Shown here: positions 8,938-16,649 of the stretch, piece after piece
How positions within the stretch are numbered: the first letter of the stretch is position 1
Layout of the letters: every line of letters starts with the position of its first letter
DNA from: Salirhabdus salicampi
Lineage (GTDB): Bacteria > Bacillota > Bacilli > Bacillales > Alkalibacillaceae
Direction of reading: 5' to 3'
DNA length: 64,000 bases
NCBI RefSeq assembly: GCF_024259515.1
Contig: NZ_JANBWE010000002.1
Span: forward strand, 1-64,000
Program-made: the position numbers and the translations under genes
The notes under the pieces: generated by a model
What the model was told of the DNA's origin: nothing
What the model saw: only the letters and a program-made list of their open reading frames with translations
Databases searched by the model: none

Positions 8938-10080
8938 CTAGCAACCTAGCTGCCTCGCAATGACGAGCCTTTGTATCTCCGATGTACCTTCACCAATTTC
9001 TAATAGTTTTGCATCTCGTAAGTATCGTTCTACCTCATATTCTCGCATATACCCGTAGCCACCATGGATTTGAATCGCTTCATTTGAAGCACGAAAAGCT
9101 GTTTCCGTTGCAAATAATTTAGCGTATGCCGCTTCTTTCGTAAACGGTTTTTCCTGATCCTTTAGCCACGCAGCTTTATAAACCATGTTCCGGGCTAACT
9201 CTACTTCCATTGCCATATCCGCTAGTTTAAATTGTATTGCCTGGAATTTCGATATTGATTGGCCGAATTGTTTCCTCTCTTTCGCATAGGAAAGCGCTTT
9301 GTCTAAAGCACCTTGAGCTATTCCTAAACCTAGTGCAGCTATCGAAATCCGCCCACCATCTAACGTATAGAGAAATTGTTTAAATCCTTTATGGGGATCA
9401 CCGAGTAAATTTTCTTTTGGCACTTTTACATTGTCTAAAACAATTTCCGCTGTATCTGAACCTCTTACGCCCATTTTGTCGTAATTACTTGAAATGGTCA
9501 GGCCATCTGTTTTTGTTGGTACAATGATAGCAGAAATGATGTTTTTACCACGTTCATCTTTTCCTGTTACTGCTGTGACAATCAAAGTATCTGCAAAACT
9601 CGCATTCGTAATGAAACATTTTTCCCCATTGATTACATATTCGTCACCTTCTAACATTGCAGTTGTTTTCGTACCACCAGCATCAGAGCCAGCATTTGGT
9701 TCTGTTAGCCCAAATGACCCAAGTGCTTGCCCGCTAGCTAACGGGGTCAAATATCGTTTTTTCTGCTCTTCCGTCCCAAAATAGTAAATAGGAGAGGCCC
9801 CCAATGAGACAGCTGCTGCATAGCTTAATCCTGTACTTCCACAAACACGACCAATCTCTTCGACTGCGAGAATGTACGTTAATGAATCGCCTCCTGACCC
9901 ACCATACTGTTCTGGAAAAGGGATCCCCATCAAACCGAGTCTTCCCATTTCTACAAAAATATCACTAGGAAATTCCGCATTACGATCAATCTCAATTGCC
10001 CTAGGCTTTATGACACCTTCCGCAAAATTCCGCACCATCTCCCTCGTCATTTCTTGTTCTTTCGTGAGCTCAAAATTCAT
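8938..10080 (-). CDS. yngJ: Acyl-CoA dehydrogenase
   Basis: 380 residues, FAD-dependent acyl-CoA dehydrogenase, first gene of the catabolic operon. Visible are [24 protein letters not shown], and the C-terminal [18 protein letters not shown] followed by IGEGTSEIQ. The Glu in that last motif sits where MCAD/SCAD enzymes have their catalytic base, whereas isovaleryl-CoA dehydrogenases have a small residue there and use a Glu elsewhere. This argues for a short-chain or methyl-branched substrate rather than strict isovaleryl-CoA. The ATG at 10080 follows AAGGAGG; the longer frame would cross the operator. Confidence 0.88.
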   Translation of the reverse strand: MNFELTKEQEMTREMVRNFAEGVIKPRAIEIDRNAEFPSDIFVEMGRLGLMGIPFPEQYGGSGGDSLTYILAVEEIGRVCGSTGLSYAAAVSLGASPIYYFGTEEQKKRYLTPLASGQALGSFGLTEPNAGSDAGGTKTTAMLEGDEYVINGEKCFITNASFADTLIVTAVTGKDERGKNIISAIIVPTKTDGLTISSNYDKMGVRGSDTAEIVLDNVKVPKENLLGDPHKGFKQFLYTLDGGRISIAALGLGIAQGALDKALSYAKERKQFGQSISKFQAIQFKLADMAMEVELARNMVYKAAWLKDQEKPFTKEAAYAKLFATETAFRASNEAIQIHGGYGYMREYEVERYLRDAKLLEIGEGTSEIQRLVIARQLGC

Positions 10081-10113
10081 ATATTTCCTCCTTAAAAATT
10101 GATGAATTCCAAT

Positions 10114-10131
10114 ACCGACTGGTTGGTCGGT
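10114..10131. promoter_or_regulatory. TetR-type operator upstream of yngJ
   Basis: ACCGACTGGTTGGTCGGT has 6-bp inverted arms (ACCGAC/GTCGGT) around a 6-bp centre. It lies in the 75-bp gap between the tetR stop and the yngJ start, about 34 bp before the yngJ ATG, and is the natural target of the adjacent regulator. Confidence 0.65.
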
Positions 10132-10146
10132 TTTAGCCAAATGAAA

Positions 10147-10160
10147 TGTAAACGCTTACG
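10147..10160. promoter_or_regulatory. cre-like CcpA site
   Basis: TGTAAACGCTTACG matches the Bacillus cre consensus TGWAARCGYTWWCA at all but the last position. It overlaps the 3' end of tetR and lies about 67 bp before the yngJ start, a suitable place for catabolite repression of the operon. Confidence 0.55.
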
Positions 10161-10773
10161 TTTTTGTACATTCATTAGAATGATGCGATGATGATGGTTT
10201 GAGTTCTGCTGTTTCCTTTGCTTCGTCAGTCAATATACCTTGCATAATAATATCAGTATAAACAGCCGAAATGTCTTCAATGGACTTTGGGCCATCTTGT
10301 CGGTACCATTTGTACGTCCAGTTCACCATTCCTAAAATAGACATACCTGTAATTTCGACCGGCAGTTCGTTACGAAAATGTTGTTGTCGCTGTCCTTCTT
10401 GAATGACATCAAAAATAATTTGCTTAAATTCGTCCCTTTTTTTCTTTATTTGTGATTCAAAATGAGGCTTTAAATAGTTACTTTCTTGATAAAAAACAGC
10501 AATGTGAGATTTGTAGAGATCAAATACTTTTACGAAGGAATGAATAATTGCTTTCAGTTGTTCGGTGGGGTTTTGGTAGGTTGTAATGGCATGATTTGCT
10601 TTCCTTAAAACATATGTGATAAAAGTGTCATGAATTACAAAAAGCAACTCATCTTTCGAATGAAAGTAATGGTAAAAACCACCTTTCGAAGCACCACAGT
10701 ACTCCACAATGTCCTTTACCGTTACACCGTGAAATCCATGTTTTTCAAATAAATGTAATGATGAGTGTATCAT
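10156..10773 (-). CDS. TetR/AcrR family transcriptional regulator
   Basis: About 205 residues. The N-terminal helix-turn-helix reads VTVKDIVEYCGASKGGFYHYFHSKDEL, typical of TetR proteins; the rest is a ligand-binding helical domain. It precedes the acyl-CoA operon in the same orientation and probably represses it through the 10114-10131 site, with an acyl-CoA as likely inducer (inference). The ATG at 10773 has only a weak ribosome binding site; a strong AAAGGAG lies about 30 nt upstream, so a non-ATG start a few codons earlier is possible. Confidence 0.8.
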   Translation of the reverse strand: MIHSSLHLFEKHGFHGVTVKDIVEYCGASKGGFYHYFHSKDELLFVIHDTFITYVLRKANHAITTYQNPTEQLKAIIHSFVKVFDLYKSHIAVFYQESNYLKPHFESQIKKKRDEFKQIIFDVIQEGQRQQHFRNELPVEITGMSILGMVNWTYKWYRQDGPKSIEDISAVYTDIIMQGILTDEAKETAELKPSSSHHSNECTKT

Positions 10774-10946
10774 TTTCTCTTTTAAATCAATTTTTCATCA
10801 TCTCCTTTCTTTCGTACACATTTTACCATAATATTCTGAAAAGAAAAAATGAGTTATAAGGACTATCTTAATCAAGCAAGGTTGGTATAGAGTGTACGAC
10901 CTTTCACATAATAAAAAAAAACAACCACATAAAGGATGATATACAT

Positions 10947-11633
10947 ATGGATCAAGAAGAGAAGGTAAAAACGGCTTCGACTGCTATGGCGAGTGACATA
11001 AAAGTTCAAATGTTTGGTAACGCTGAAAAAATAACAAAGACAACTGAAAATAGCGAAAAAATTCATAGCATTATTGAAAAATGGAATGCAATGTCTAAGA
11101 AAGCTGCGAAAGCGACTATAAAACAGTACGGCCCTCCTAATGAAGCGTCGGACAGTAGGCTTATTTGGTACTGTAATGGGGATTGGAAAAGAACTATAGT
11201 TTATCGGGATGAAATCCCTCATGATTTTCCCCAACCACATACAGATGTAATTGAAAATGTAATAAATTATACTGTCCCCATCGAAAAATATACGGATATC
11301 GCTAAATTCGACGGAAGCATTATTGTCGAAAGGACTAGAGGAGAAGTTTCATCCCGTTGTGACATGGAAGCGGCTAATATTCTTGCTTTGAATCTCATGC
11401 ATGAAATCGTCACTGGAAGATTAGGACCGGAAAGGGCCCGAGAGAAATATTGTGAAATCACTTCAGCCTTTATGATGAATCGTTCTACACCTACTATGGA
11501 AAAGTTACAATTTAAAGTAGCCACTAAACCGGTATACGATACAGATACTGTTTTAATTGCTGACGAAATGCTACAGGAAGCGAGAAAAAAACTACACGAA
11601 TTAGTAGACGAGAACGAGGATAAAATTCACTAA
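10947..11633 (+). CDS. Conserved protein of unknown function
   Basis: 228 residues, no signal peptide or membrane segment, AAAGGATGAT before the ATG. The first 35 residues are hydrophilic and rich in Lys, Thr and Ser. The core from about 50 to 190 looks conserved: YGPPNEASDSRLIWY, GDWKRTIVYRDEIPHDFPQP and VERTRGEVSSRCD. An acidic/basic helical tail follows. I do not recognise a named family and assign no function. It stands alone between the tetR gene and a terminator at 11647-11682. Confidence 0.7.
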   Translation: MDQEEKVKTASTAMASDIKVQMFGNAEKITKTTENSEKIHSIIEKWNAMSKKAAKATIKQYGPPNEASDSRLIWYCNGDWKRTIVYRDEIPHDFPQPHTDVIENVINYTVPIEKYTDIAKFDGSIIVERTRGEVSSRCDMEAANILALNLMHEIVTGRLGPERAREKYCEITSAFMMNRSTPTMEKLQFKVATKPVYDTDTVLIADEMLQEARKKLHELVDENEDKIH

Positions 11634-11646
11634 CCAGAATACCATT

Positions 11647-11682
11647 GAGCAAGCAACCGGAAATGGGTCATGTTGCCTGCTC
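11647..11682 (+). terminator. Terminator of the 10947 gene
   Basis: GAGCAAGCAAC pairs with GTTGCCTGCTC with one mismatch, followed by CCTTT. Placed just after the stop codon. Confidence 0.55.
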
Positions 11683-11870
11683 CCTTTCGATATCACCGTT
11701 AGCATAATTAAATTACGGTCTTAATATCTTTGGAAGTGGAATAAAAACCATACATTCATATAAACGAATCAACGTTGCCGAAAAAGTAGTGTAAAGTATA
11801 AATAGTTTAACAAGTTAACGGAATAATGACAGCTAGGCTAGAGGGCATAACAAAAAAGCATTTCATGCCT

Positions 11871-12389
11871 TTACTTATCTAAGAGATTTCCACTCTCATT
11901 ATAAAACTTAATATCTTGAAAAGTATACTCGTTATCATTACTGTATGGTATTTCAATCCAAGTAACACTTGCTTTTTTTTGGGAAAACTCTTGTGCTAAC
12001 AATTGATCATTGATTGTGACTTCCAATTTGGCTATATCATTTTTGTCATTGGTAACGATAAAAAATATAGGTGAGTTTGGCATAAAAAAGCTCAATGTTT
12101 CATAATTACGAACTTCAATATGATTCCATTTATAAGTCCCATTTGTATGTTTAACAAATTGAATGTAACCTGGTTTTTGATCCGCTAAAAAGGCCACAAT
12201 TTTAATGTCTGGAAAATCCTTTATGTCTAAAACTTCTATTGACATATCTTCATAACTATCAATTGATTGGATAATTTTCACAATAGCATCTTTGTCATTT
12301 CCGTGTAGCCGATTATTATCGTAAAAAACAAATACCAAAAGAAAAACGAGAGCGAGAGAAATCGTTATGGTTAACCTGTTGTTGAACAA
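11871..12389 (-). CDS. Membrane-anchored protein of unknown function
   Basis: About 172 residues from the TTG at 12389, which follows AAGGGGGG; an ATG at 12443 gives a longer version without a good site. One hydrophobic helix near the N-terminus (TITISLALVFLLVFVFY) is followed by an extracytoplasmic domain of about 150 residues with many beta-type stretches. No motif identified. The sigma-factor operon upstream is closed by a terminator at 12520-12547, so this is probably a separate unit. It could be a lineage-specific sensor or stress protein, but nothing in the sequence shows this. Confidence 0.55.
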   Translation of the reverse strand: MFNNRLTITISLALVFLLVFVFYDNNRLHGNDKDAIVKIIQSIDSYEDMSIEVLDIKDFPDIKIVAFLADQKPGYIQFVKHTNGTYKWNHIEVRNYETLSFFMPNSPIFFIVTNDKNDIAKLEVTINDQLLAQEFSQKKASVTWIEIPYSNDNEYTFQDIKFYNESGNLLDK

Positions 12390-12519
12390 CAATATTCCCC
12401 CCTTATAAACTCTACCATGATTATCATATGTATGTTTGATCAACAGAATTGAACCACTCGATTCATTTTACTATAGGTGACTATATTATTAAAATTATTT
12501 TTAATGAATGTATAAAAAA

Positions 12520-12547
12520 TAGCCTATATCACGATGGAGATAGGCTA
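12520..12547 (-). terminator. Terminator of the two-component/sigma operon
   Basis: TAGCCTAT/ATAGGCTA stem with a 12-nt loop; read on the minus strand it is followed by TTTTTT. It ends the operon that begins with the response regulator. Confidence 0.7.
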
Positions 12548-12571
12548 AATTATCAATAACAAGATGCAGCA

Positions 12572-13087
12572 TCAAAATTTTATTTGATCGCTAAACATAG
12601 TCTTCAGTTGTTTTCTTGCCCGAAAAATTCTCGTTCTTACTGAAGATAAATTTACATCTAATCGTTTTGCGATTTCTTGTTCTTTTAAATTATGTTTTAC
12701 TTTTAGTACCATGACATCCCGATAAATGTCAGCTAAATTTGTCATTCCTTCTTTCACTTGCTCTACTAAAATCGAAAAAGCAACCTCTGCTTCTACATTT
12801 TGAACTGAAGCTTTTCCTACTGTCACAAGCATTTCTTGTTCCATAGGTATTCCACTCTTTTTTTGTTCATTTCGAATAAAATCTATCGCTGTTCTTCTAG
12901 TAATAACAGATAGCCACGCATTTAGTTTATCGGTAGATTGAACTGTGTCAATTTTATGGATTGCTTTAATAAAAGTTTCTTGTACTACATCTTCTGCCAA
13001 TTGTCGATCTTTCGTTATAGAATAACTTATTTTCAACAATCGTTTAAAGTGAACACTGTATAATTCGGAAATATCAAGTGAAGCCAC
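12572..13087 (-). CDS. ECF-type RNA polymerase sigma factor
   Basis: 171 residues. Region 2 contains QLAEDVVQETFIKAIHKI and the -10 recognition helix segment LNAWLSVITRRTAIDFIRN. Region 4 contains the helix-turn-helix KEQEIAKRLDVNLSSVRTRIFRARKQL. It starts with GTG after GGAAGAGGGAG and lies 21 bp downstream of the histidine kinase in the same direction. No classical anti-sigma gene follows directly, so control may come from the linked two-component system (inference). Confidence 0.85.
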   Translation of the reverse strand: MASLDISELYSVHFKRLLKISYSITKDRQLAEDVVQETFIKAIHKIDTVQSTDKLNAWLSVITRRTAIDFIRNEQKKSGIPMEQEMLVTVGKASVQNVEAEVAFSILVEQVKEGMTNLADIYRDVMVLKVKHNLKEQEIAKRLDVNLSSVRTRIFRARKQLKTMFSDQIKF

Positions 13088-13108
13088 TATTCTCCCTCTT
13101 CCTTATGT

Positions 13109-15340
13109 TCATATTTTTAACATGATGGTTACCTTAAACAAATCACCATCGGTTTCTATTTCAAATTTACCACTGTGTAGTTCAACAATAGTTTGTGCGA
13201 TAGCTAAACCGAGCCCGCTTCCTTCAGTATGCCTTGATGTATCACCACGTTTAAACCGTTCAATTAATTCCTCACTATTTTCATTTAACTCATACTTTGA
13301 CACATTTTTGAATGAAATGATTGCATAACCATTGCTAGTTGTTAAATTAAGATACACACGCGAGTAGTCTAAAGAATACTTTAAAATGTTTCGAATTAAG
13401 TTATCAAATACACGCCAAAGCTTTTGGCCATCCACAACAGCATATATAGGCGGATCATCATTTGTTACTCGGAACTGTAGATTCGATTGACTAATCATAT
13501 CATCGTATTCTGCCAAGGCTTGGTGTAATAACTGAACAAGATCTACGCTCTCTTTTTTCAGTTCGATATTCCCGCTCGCCATCTTGGATACTTCAAATAA
13601 GTCATCGATTAATACTTTTAAACGCTTTGATTTTCGTTCAATAATTTCTATATATGCATCACTATCCTTACTCGTATCCTCCTGCTGTTTAAGTAATTCG
13701 GTGTAAGTGATAATCGATGTGAGCGGTGTTCGCAAATCATGACTTACATTTGTAATTAATTCGGCTTTCAGGCGCTCACTTTTTGCCTGTTCATTTTGTG
13801 AGGTTTTAACCCCTTGTTTTAAAACATTAATATTTTGAGCAAGCTTATCTAATGCCGTTTTACCAGTTATGTGTAAATCTTGACTCATATTACCACTCAC
13901 TAGCGCATTGGTCTTTTCTACAATTCGATTAAAGTACCCGATCTTTTTTATGATAAGGACACTTAATGGTACACCAACACTAGCTAGTAAAATAAGATAA
14001 AAAAGAACAAAAATTGGATGTACAAATGAAACTACAGCGGCTAACCCTAAGCCAAATACGACTCCAAACACAATTATGATTTGTGCTCCGGTTGTTTGAT
14101 CTAAAAATGCCTCTCTTAAGAGATGAACGAGTTTCAGAAATGGATTCTTTAATATGGAATATGTACGATACACTAGACTTTTCTTCCACTCTGAATGAAA
14201 CGGTTTCCGCCCCTTAATAGATTCCGATAAAGAAATAGTTTGAAGTAAGGTAAGTGCTAAACTAAGAGTTAAAATAAGAACTGCTACAAAGAAAAAGATT
14301 CCCTCTTTTACATCTGATAAATTTACGCTCATGCGGGTGGCTTCAATTATCGTTCCAGTTAGTAAAGCTACAAGACTCGTTAATCCAAGAAGTGCAATCC
14401 GTACATCAATTGGTAGTTTGCGGAAACGAACGTTAAATTGGCTCATTTCAGCCGACGATCTTTTAGCCTTTTTGAAAAGGATCAAGGATAATATAAGTGA
14501 AACCATGCTTAAAAAGACTGTACCCCAATAATATTTTTGTTCCTTACTATAATTTTCATATTGTATCATTAATGGATCTGATGAAGATAATGAATGAGGT
14601 ACGGAAATTTCACCTTCTAGTCTCCTATCAGACTGATGTAAAATATTTAGCAACTCTTCAGATCCACTGATTTCATGTCTAACCATGTAGTCAGGGTAGA
14701 TTGTAAGACTCATTTCAAAGATTTTAGCAGAGCCTTTTGTATCAGCAATATTTGTATACATTTTCCCACTTGTAGTATCCTCAAAGTAATAATGGAAAGA
14801 GTCTTTATATTTACCAAAAATATATAAGCCAAAATTTTGAGGATGAACATTTGGTAATTGATGATAATATTCTTCTAACTTCTGTTCCTTCTCTTTTATA
14901 ATCTTAGCTTCAACATGTTGATCACTTTCAAAGTTTTTCGTAATATCCTCAATTTTTTCATCTCTATCTGCCTTAAGTCCATCTACAACCTGTTGATTAT
15001 CTTGTTCTATAGCTTGTTGAATTTTTTCTTCATATTGGCTTTCTATACTATGAATTTGTTCTGTTAAATTCCCGTAACGATAACGATGCTCTAGAATCTC
15101 CTCGTCTGTTACAGTGATTGCCTCTTTCGCTTCCCGTAAAGTTAAGTTGGTTTCAGCTATACCTATATATCTTCTAAATTCATCTACAATACCATATCGA
15201 AATTCGGATGTATGGAAATAATCTTTTTGAGCGTAATAGTATCCATGAGTAAACAAGATTAGCAACCCACTAAGTCCGAATGAGAACAACATTGCACATG
15301 CGAGCATAGTACGTAAACTATTTTTCCATTTTGTAGCCAA
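13109..15340 (-). CDS. Multi-pass membrane sensor histidine kinase
   Basis: 743 residues, longer than most OmpR-partner kinases. TM1 is near 12-32, then a roughly 235-residue extracytoplasmic region with a charged coiled-coil part (about 95-160). Further TM segments lie near 271-290, 315-333, 346-367 and two between 420 and 465, followed by a HAMP-like linker. The dimerisation box NVSHDLRTPLTS places the phosphorylated His at 534; the ATPase carries the N-box NLIRNILKYS and GSGLGLAI. It starts with TTG inside the end of the response regulator gene (23-bp overlap). The ligand is unknown. Confidence 0.85.
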   Translation of the reverse strand: MATKWKNSLRTMLACAMLFSFGLSGLLILFTHGYYYAQKDYFHTSEFRYGIVDEFRRYIGIAETNLTLREAKEAITVTDEEILEHRYRYGNLTEQIHSIESQYEEKIQQAIEQDNQQVVDGLKADRDEKIEDITKNFESDQHVEAKIIKEKEQKLEEYYHQLPNVHPQNFGLYIFGKYKDSFHYYFEDTTSGKMYTNIADTKGSAKIFEMSLTIYPDYMVRHEISGSEELLNILHQSDRRLEGEISVPHSLSSSDPLMIQYENYSKEQKYYWGTVFLSMVSLILSLILFKKAKRSSAEMSQFNVRFRKLPIDVRIALLGLTSLVALLTGTIIEATRMSVNLSDVKEGIFFFVAVLILTLSLALTLLQTISLSESIKGRKPFHSEWKKSLVYRTYSILKNPFLKLVHLLREAFLDQTTGAQIIIVFGVVFGLGLAAVVSFVHPIFVLFYLILLASVGVPLSVLIIKKIGYFNRIVEKTNALVSGNMSQDLHITGKTALDKLAQNINVLKQGVKTSQNEQAKSERLKAELITNVSHDLRTPLTSIITYTELLKQQEDTSKDSDAYIEIIERKSKRLKVLIDDLFEVSKMASGNIELKKESVDLVQLLHQALAEYDDMISQSNLQFRVTNDDPPIYAVVDGQKLWRVFDNLIRNILKYSLDYSRVYLNLTTSNGYAIISFKNVSKYELNENSEELIERFKRGDTSRHTEGSGLGLAIAQTIVELHSGKFEIETDGDLFKVTIMLKI

Positions 15341-16010
15341 TACCCCATACCACCTTTAAATATCTTGGATTCTTCGGATCAAATTCAATCTTTTCCCGAA
15401 TTTTTCGAATGTGAACAGCGACCGTATTTTCGGCGTTATAATTTGGCTCTTTCCACACCCGTTCATATATTTCACTTATGGAAAAGACTCTTCCAGCGTT
15501 TGACATTAAAAGTTCAACAATTTTATATTCAATTGGTGTAAGCTTCACAACTTCACCGTGTACTGCAACTTCTTTAGAAGATTGATCTAACGTAATTCCG
15601 TTTAAATCAATGACTTTTTGTGTCCCTTCAAATGTTCCGAACGTAATATATCGTCTCAACTGAGACTTTACACGTGCCACAAGTTCCATTGGGTTGAATG
15701 GTTTTGTAATATAATCATCCGCTCCCACTTGAAGTCCTAAAATTTTATCGGTATCCTCACTTTTTGCACTTAAAATAATGATGGGAATGTTCTTTTCCTC
15801 CCGGATTTTATATGTAGTGGAAATTCCGTCTAACCTAGGCATCATAACATCCAACAGAATGAGATGTACTTCATGCTCATGCAGGATGTCTATAGCTTCT
15901 ATTCCATCCTTTGCTTTTAAGACAGTTACACCTTCATTCTTCAAATAAATTTCAATAGCATCTCTAATCTCTTTCTCATCATCTACAACTAATACATTGT
16001 AATGGTCCAA
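15318..16010 (-). CDS. OmpR/PhoB-family response regulator
   Basis: 230 residues: receiver domain with the phospho-acceptor D54 (LLDVMMP) and conserved K in ITKPFNP, then a winged-helix DNA-binding domain ending VAVHIRKIREKIEFDPKNPRYLKVVWGIGYK-like sequence typical of PhoB/VanR proteins. The TTG start at 16010 follows AAAGGAG. It is the first gene of the operon with the kinase and the ECF sigma factor and probably regulates it and unknown targets. Confidence 0.88.
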   Translation of the reverse strand: MDHYNVLVVDDEKEIRDAIEIYLKNEGVTVLKAKDGIEAIDILHEHEVHLILLDVMMPRLDGISTTYKIREEKNIPIIILSAKSEDTDKILGLQVGADDYITKPFNPMELVARVKSQLRRYITFGTFEGTQKVIDLNGITLDQSSKEVAVHGEVVKLTPIEYKIVELLMSNAGRVFSISEIYERVWKEPNYNAENTVAVHIRKIREKIEFDPKNPRYLKVVWGIGYKMEK

Positions 16011-16462
16011 CGTTTCAGCTCCTTTCCTTTTTCGAATTTGTCTATATCATATCCATTAATTCTTAAAATTCGGTTGCAACATTTCTTAAGATTTCCTTAA
16101 GTTTATTTATCTATTTATAAAACTTTATTTTATAATAGATTTCTAGTTAAAGGAAATTGAATTGGCTACTTAAACGGGTTGCGTGTTGTAAAAAATGACC
16201 CTTCCCACACATTGAGAAGAGTCATTTTAATAAATTTTATCTCCTTATAAAATTGTCCTACTAAAAATAGGTTATCATATATGACTGTTCTAGATGTTTC
16301 ACAGGATGTAACACTTCTACACCAAAACGAAATACAGCAGTATTTTGGTGTCTTGATTTTTCTTCACCCGAACCAACTTGCTCTGTTCTATCATGAAATA
16401 GCTGGAGGTTGAAATGAAAACAAACTCCGGGAAGTTGTTCACACCTAACGGTCTTGATGCCA

Positions 16463-16592
16463 ATGAGCATAACATTGTCCACTTTCATTTATCATGTGCT
16501 GAAATTTCGTGTTGCTGGCATCGAAAAATGAGCATAACATTGTCCACTTTCATTTATCATGTGCTGAAATTTCGTGTTGCTGGCATCGAAAA
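16463..16592. repeat. Perfect two-copy 65-bp tandem repeat
   Basis: Bases 16463-16527 and 16528-16592 are identical over all 65 positions; each unit starts ATGAGCATAACATTG and ends TGGCATCGAAAA. The unit ends with TGGCATC and the left flank has GATGCCA, so the flank could pair with either copy. It lies in noncoding DNA just beyond the parC terminator. Perfect identity implies a recent duplication or an assembly artefact. Confidence 0.9.
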
Positions 16593-16608
16593 AAACAAAG
16601 AAAAATAA

Positions 16609-16637
16609 GAGATACAAACCAAAATGATTTGTATCTC
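16609..16637 (-). terminator. parC terminator
   Basis: GAGATACAAA/TTTGTATCTC stem; on the minus strand it is followed by TTATTTTTCTTTG. Just downstream of the parC stop codon. Confidence 0.75.
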
Positions 16638-16649
16638 TTTGCAAAGTCA

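Larger units (their letters stand above)
16011..16649. other. Gene-free region between the response regulator and parC
   Basis: About 640 bp with no supported gene. It contains the promoter side of the response regulator, an imperfect hairpin near 16192-16230 (AATGACCCTTC/GAAGAGTCATT), a perfect two-copy 65-bp tandem repeat (16463-16592) and the parC terminator. A 75-codon minus-strand frame at 16261-16488 has no ribosome binding site or recognisable domain. Confidence 0.6.

Noticed and set aside
16192..16230. Imperfect hairpin AATGACCCTTC/GAAGAGTCATT as a terminator
   Set aside because: One mismatch, no T-run, and no plus-strand gene upstream for it to end.
16261..16488. 75-codon minus-strand open frame
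   Set aside because: No ribosome binding site, no recognisable domain, begins inside the 65-bp duplication and lies in noncoding-looking DNA.
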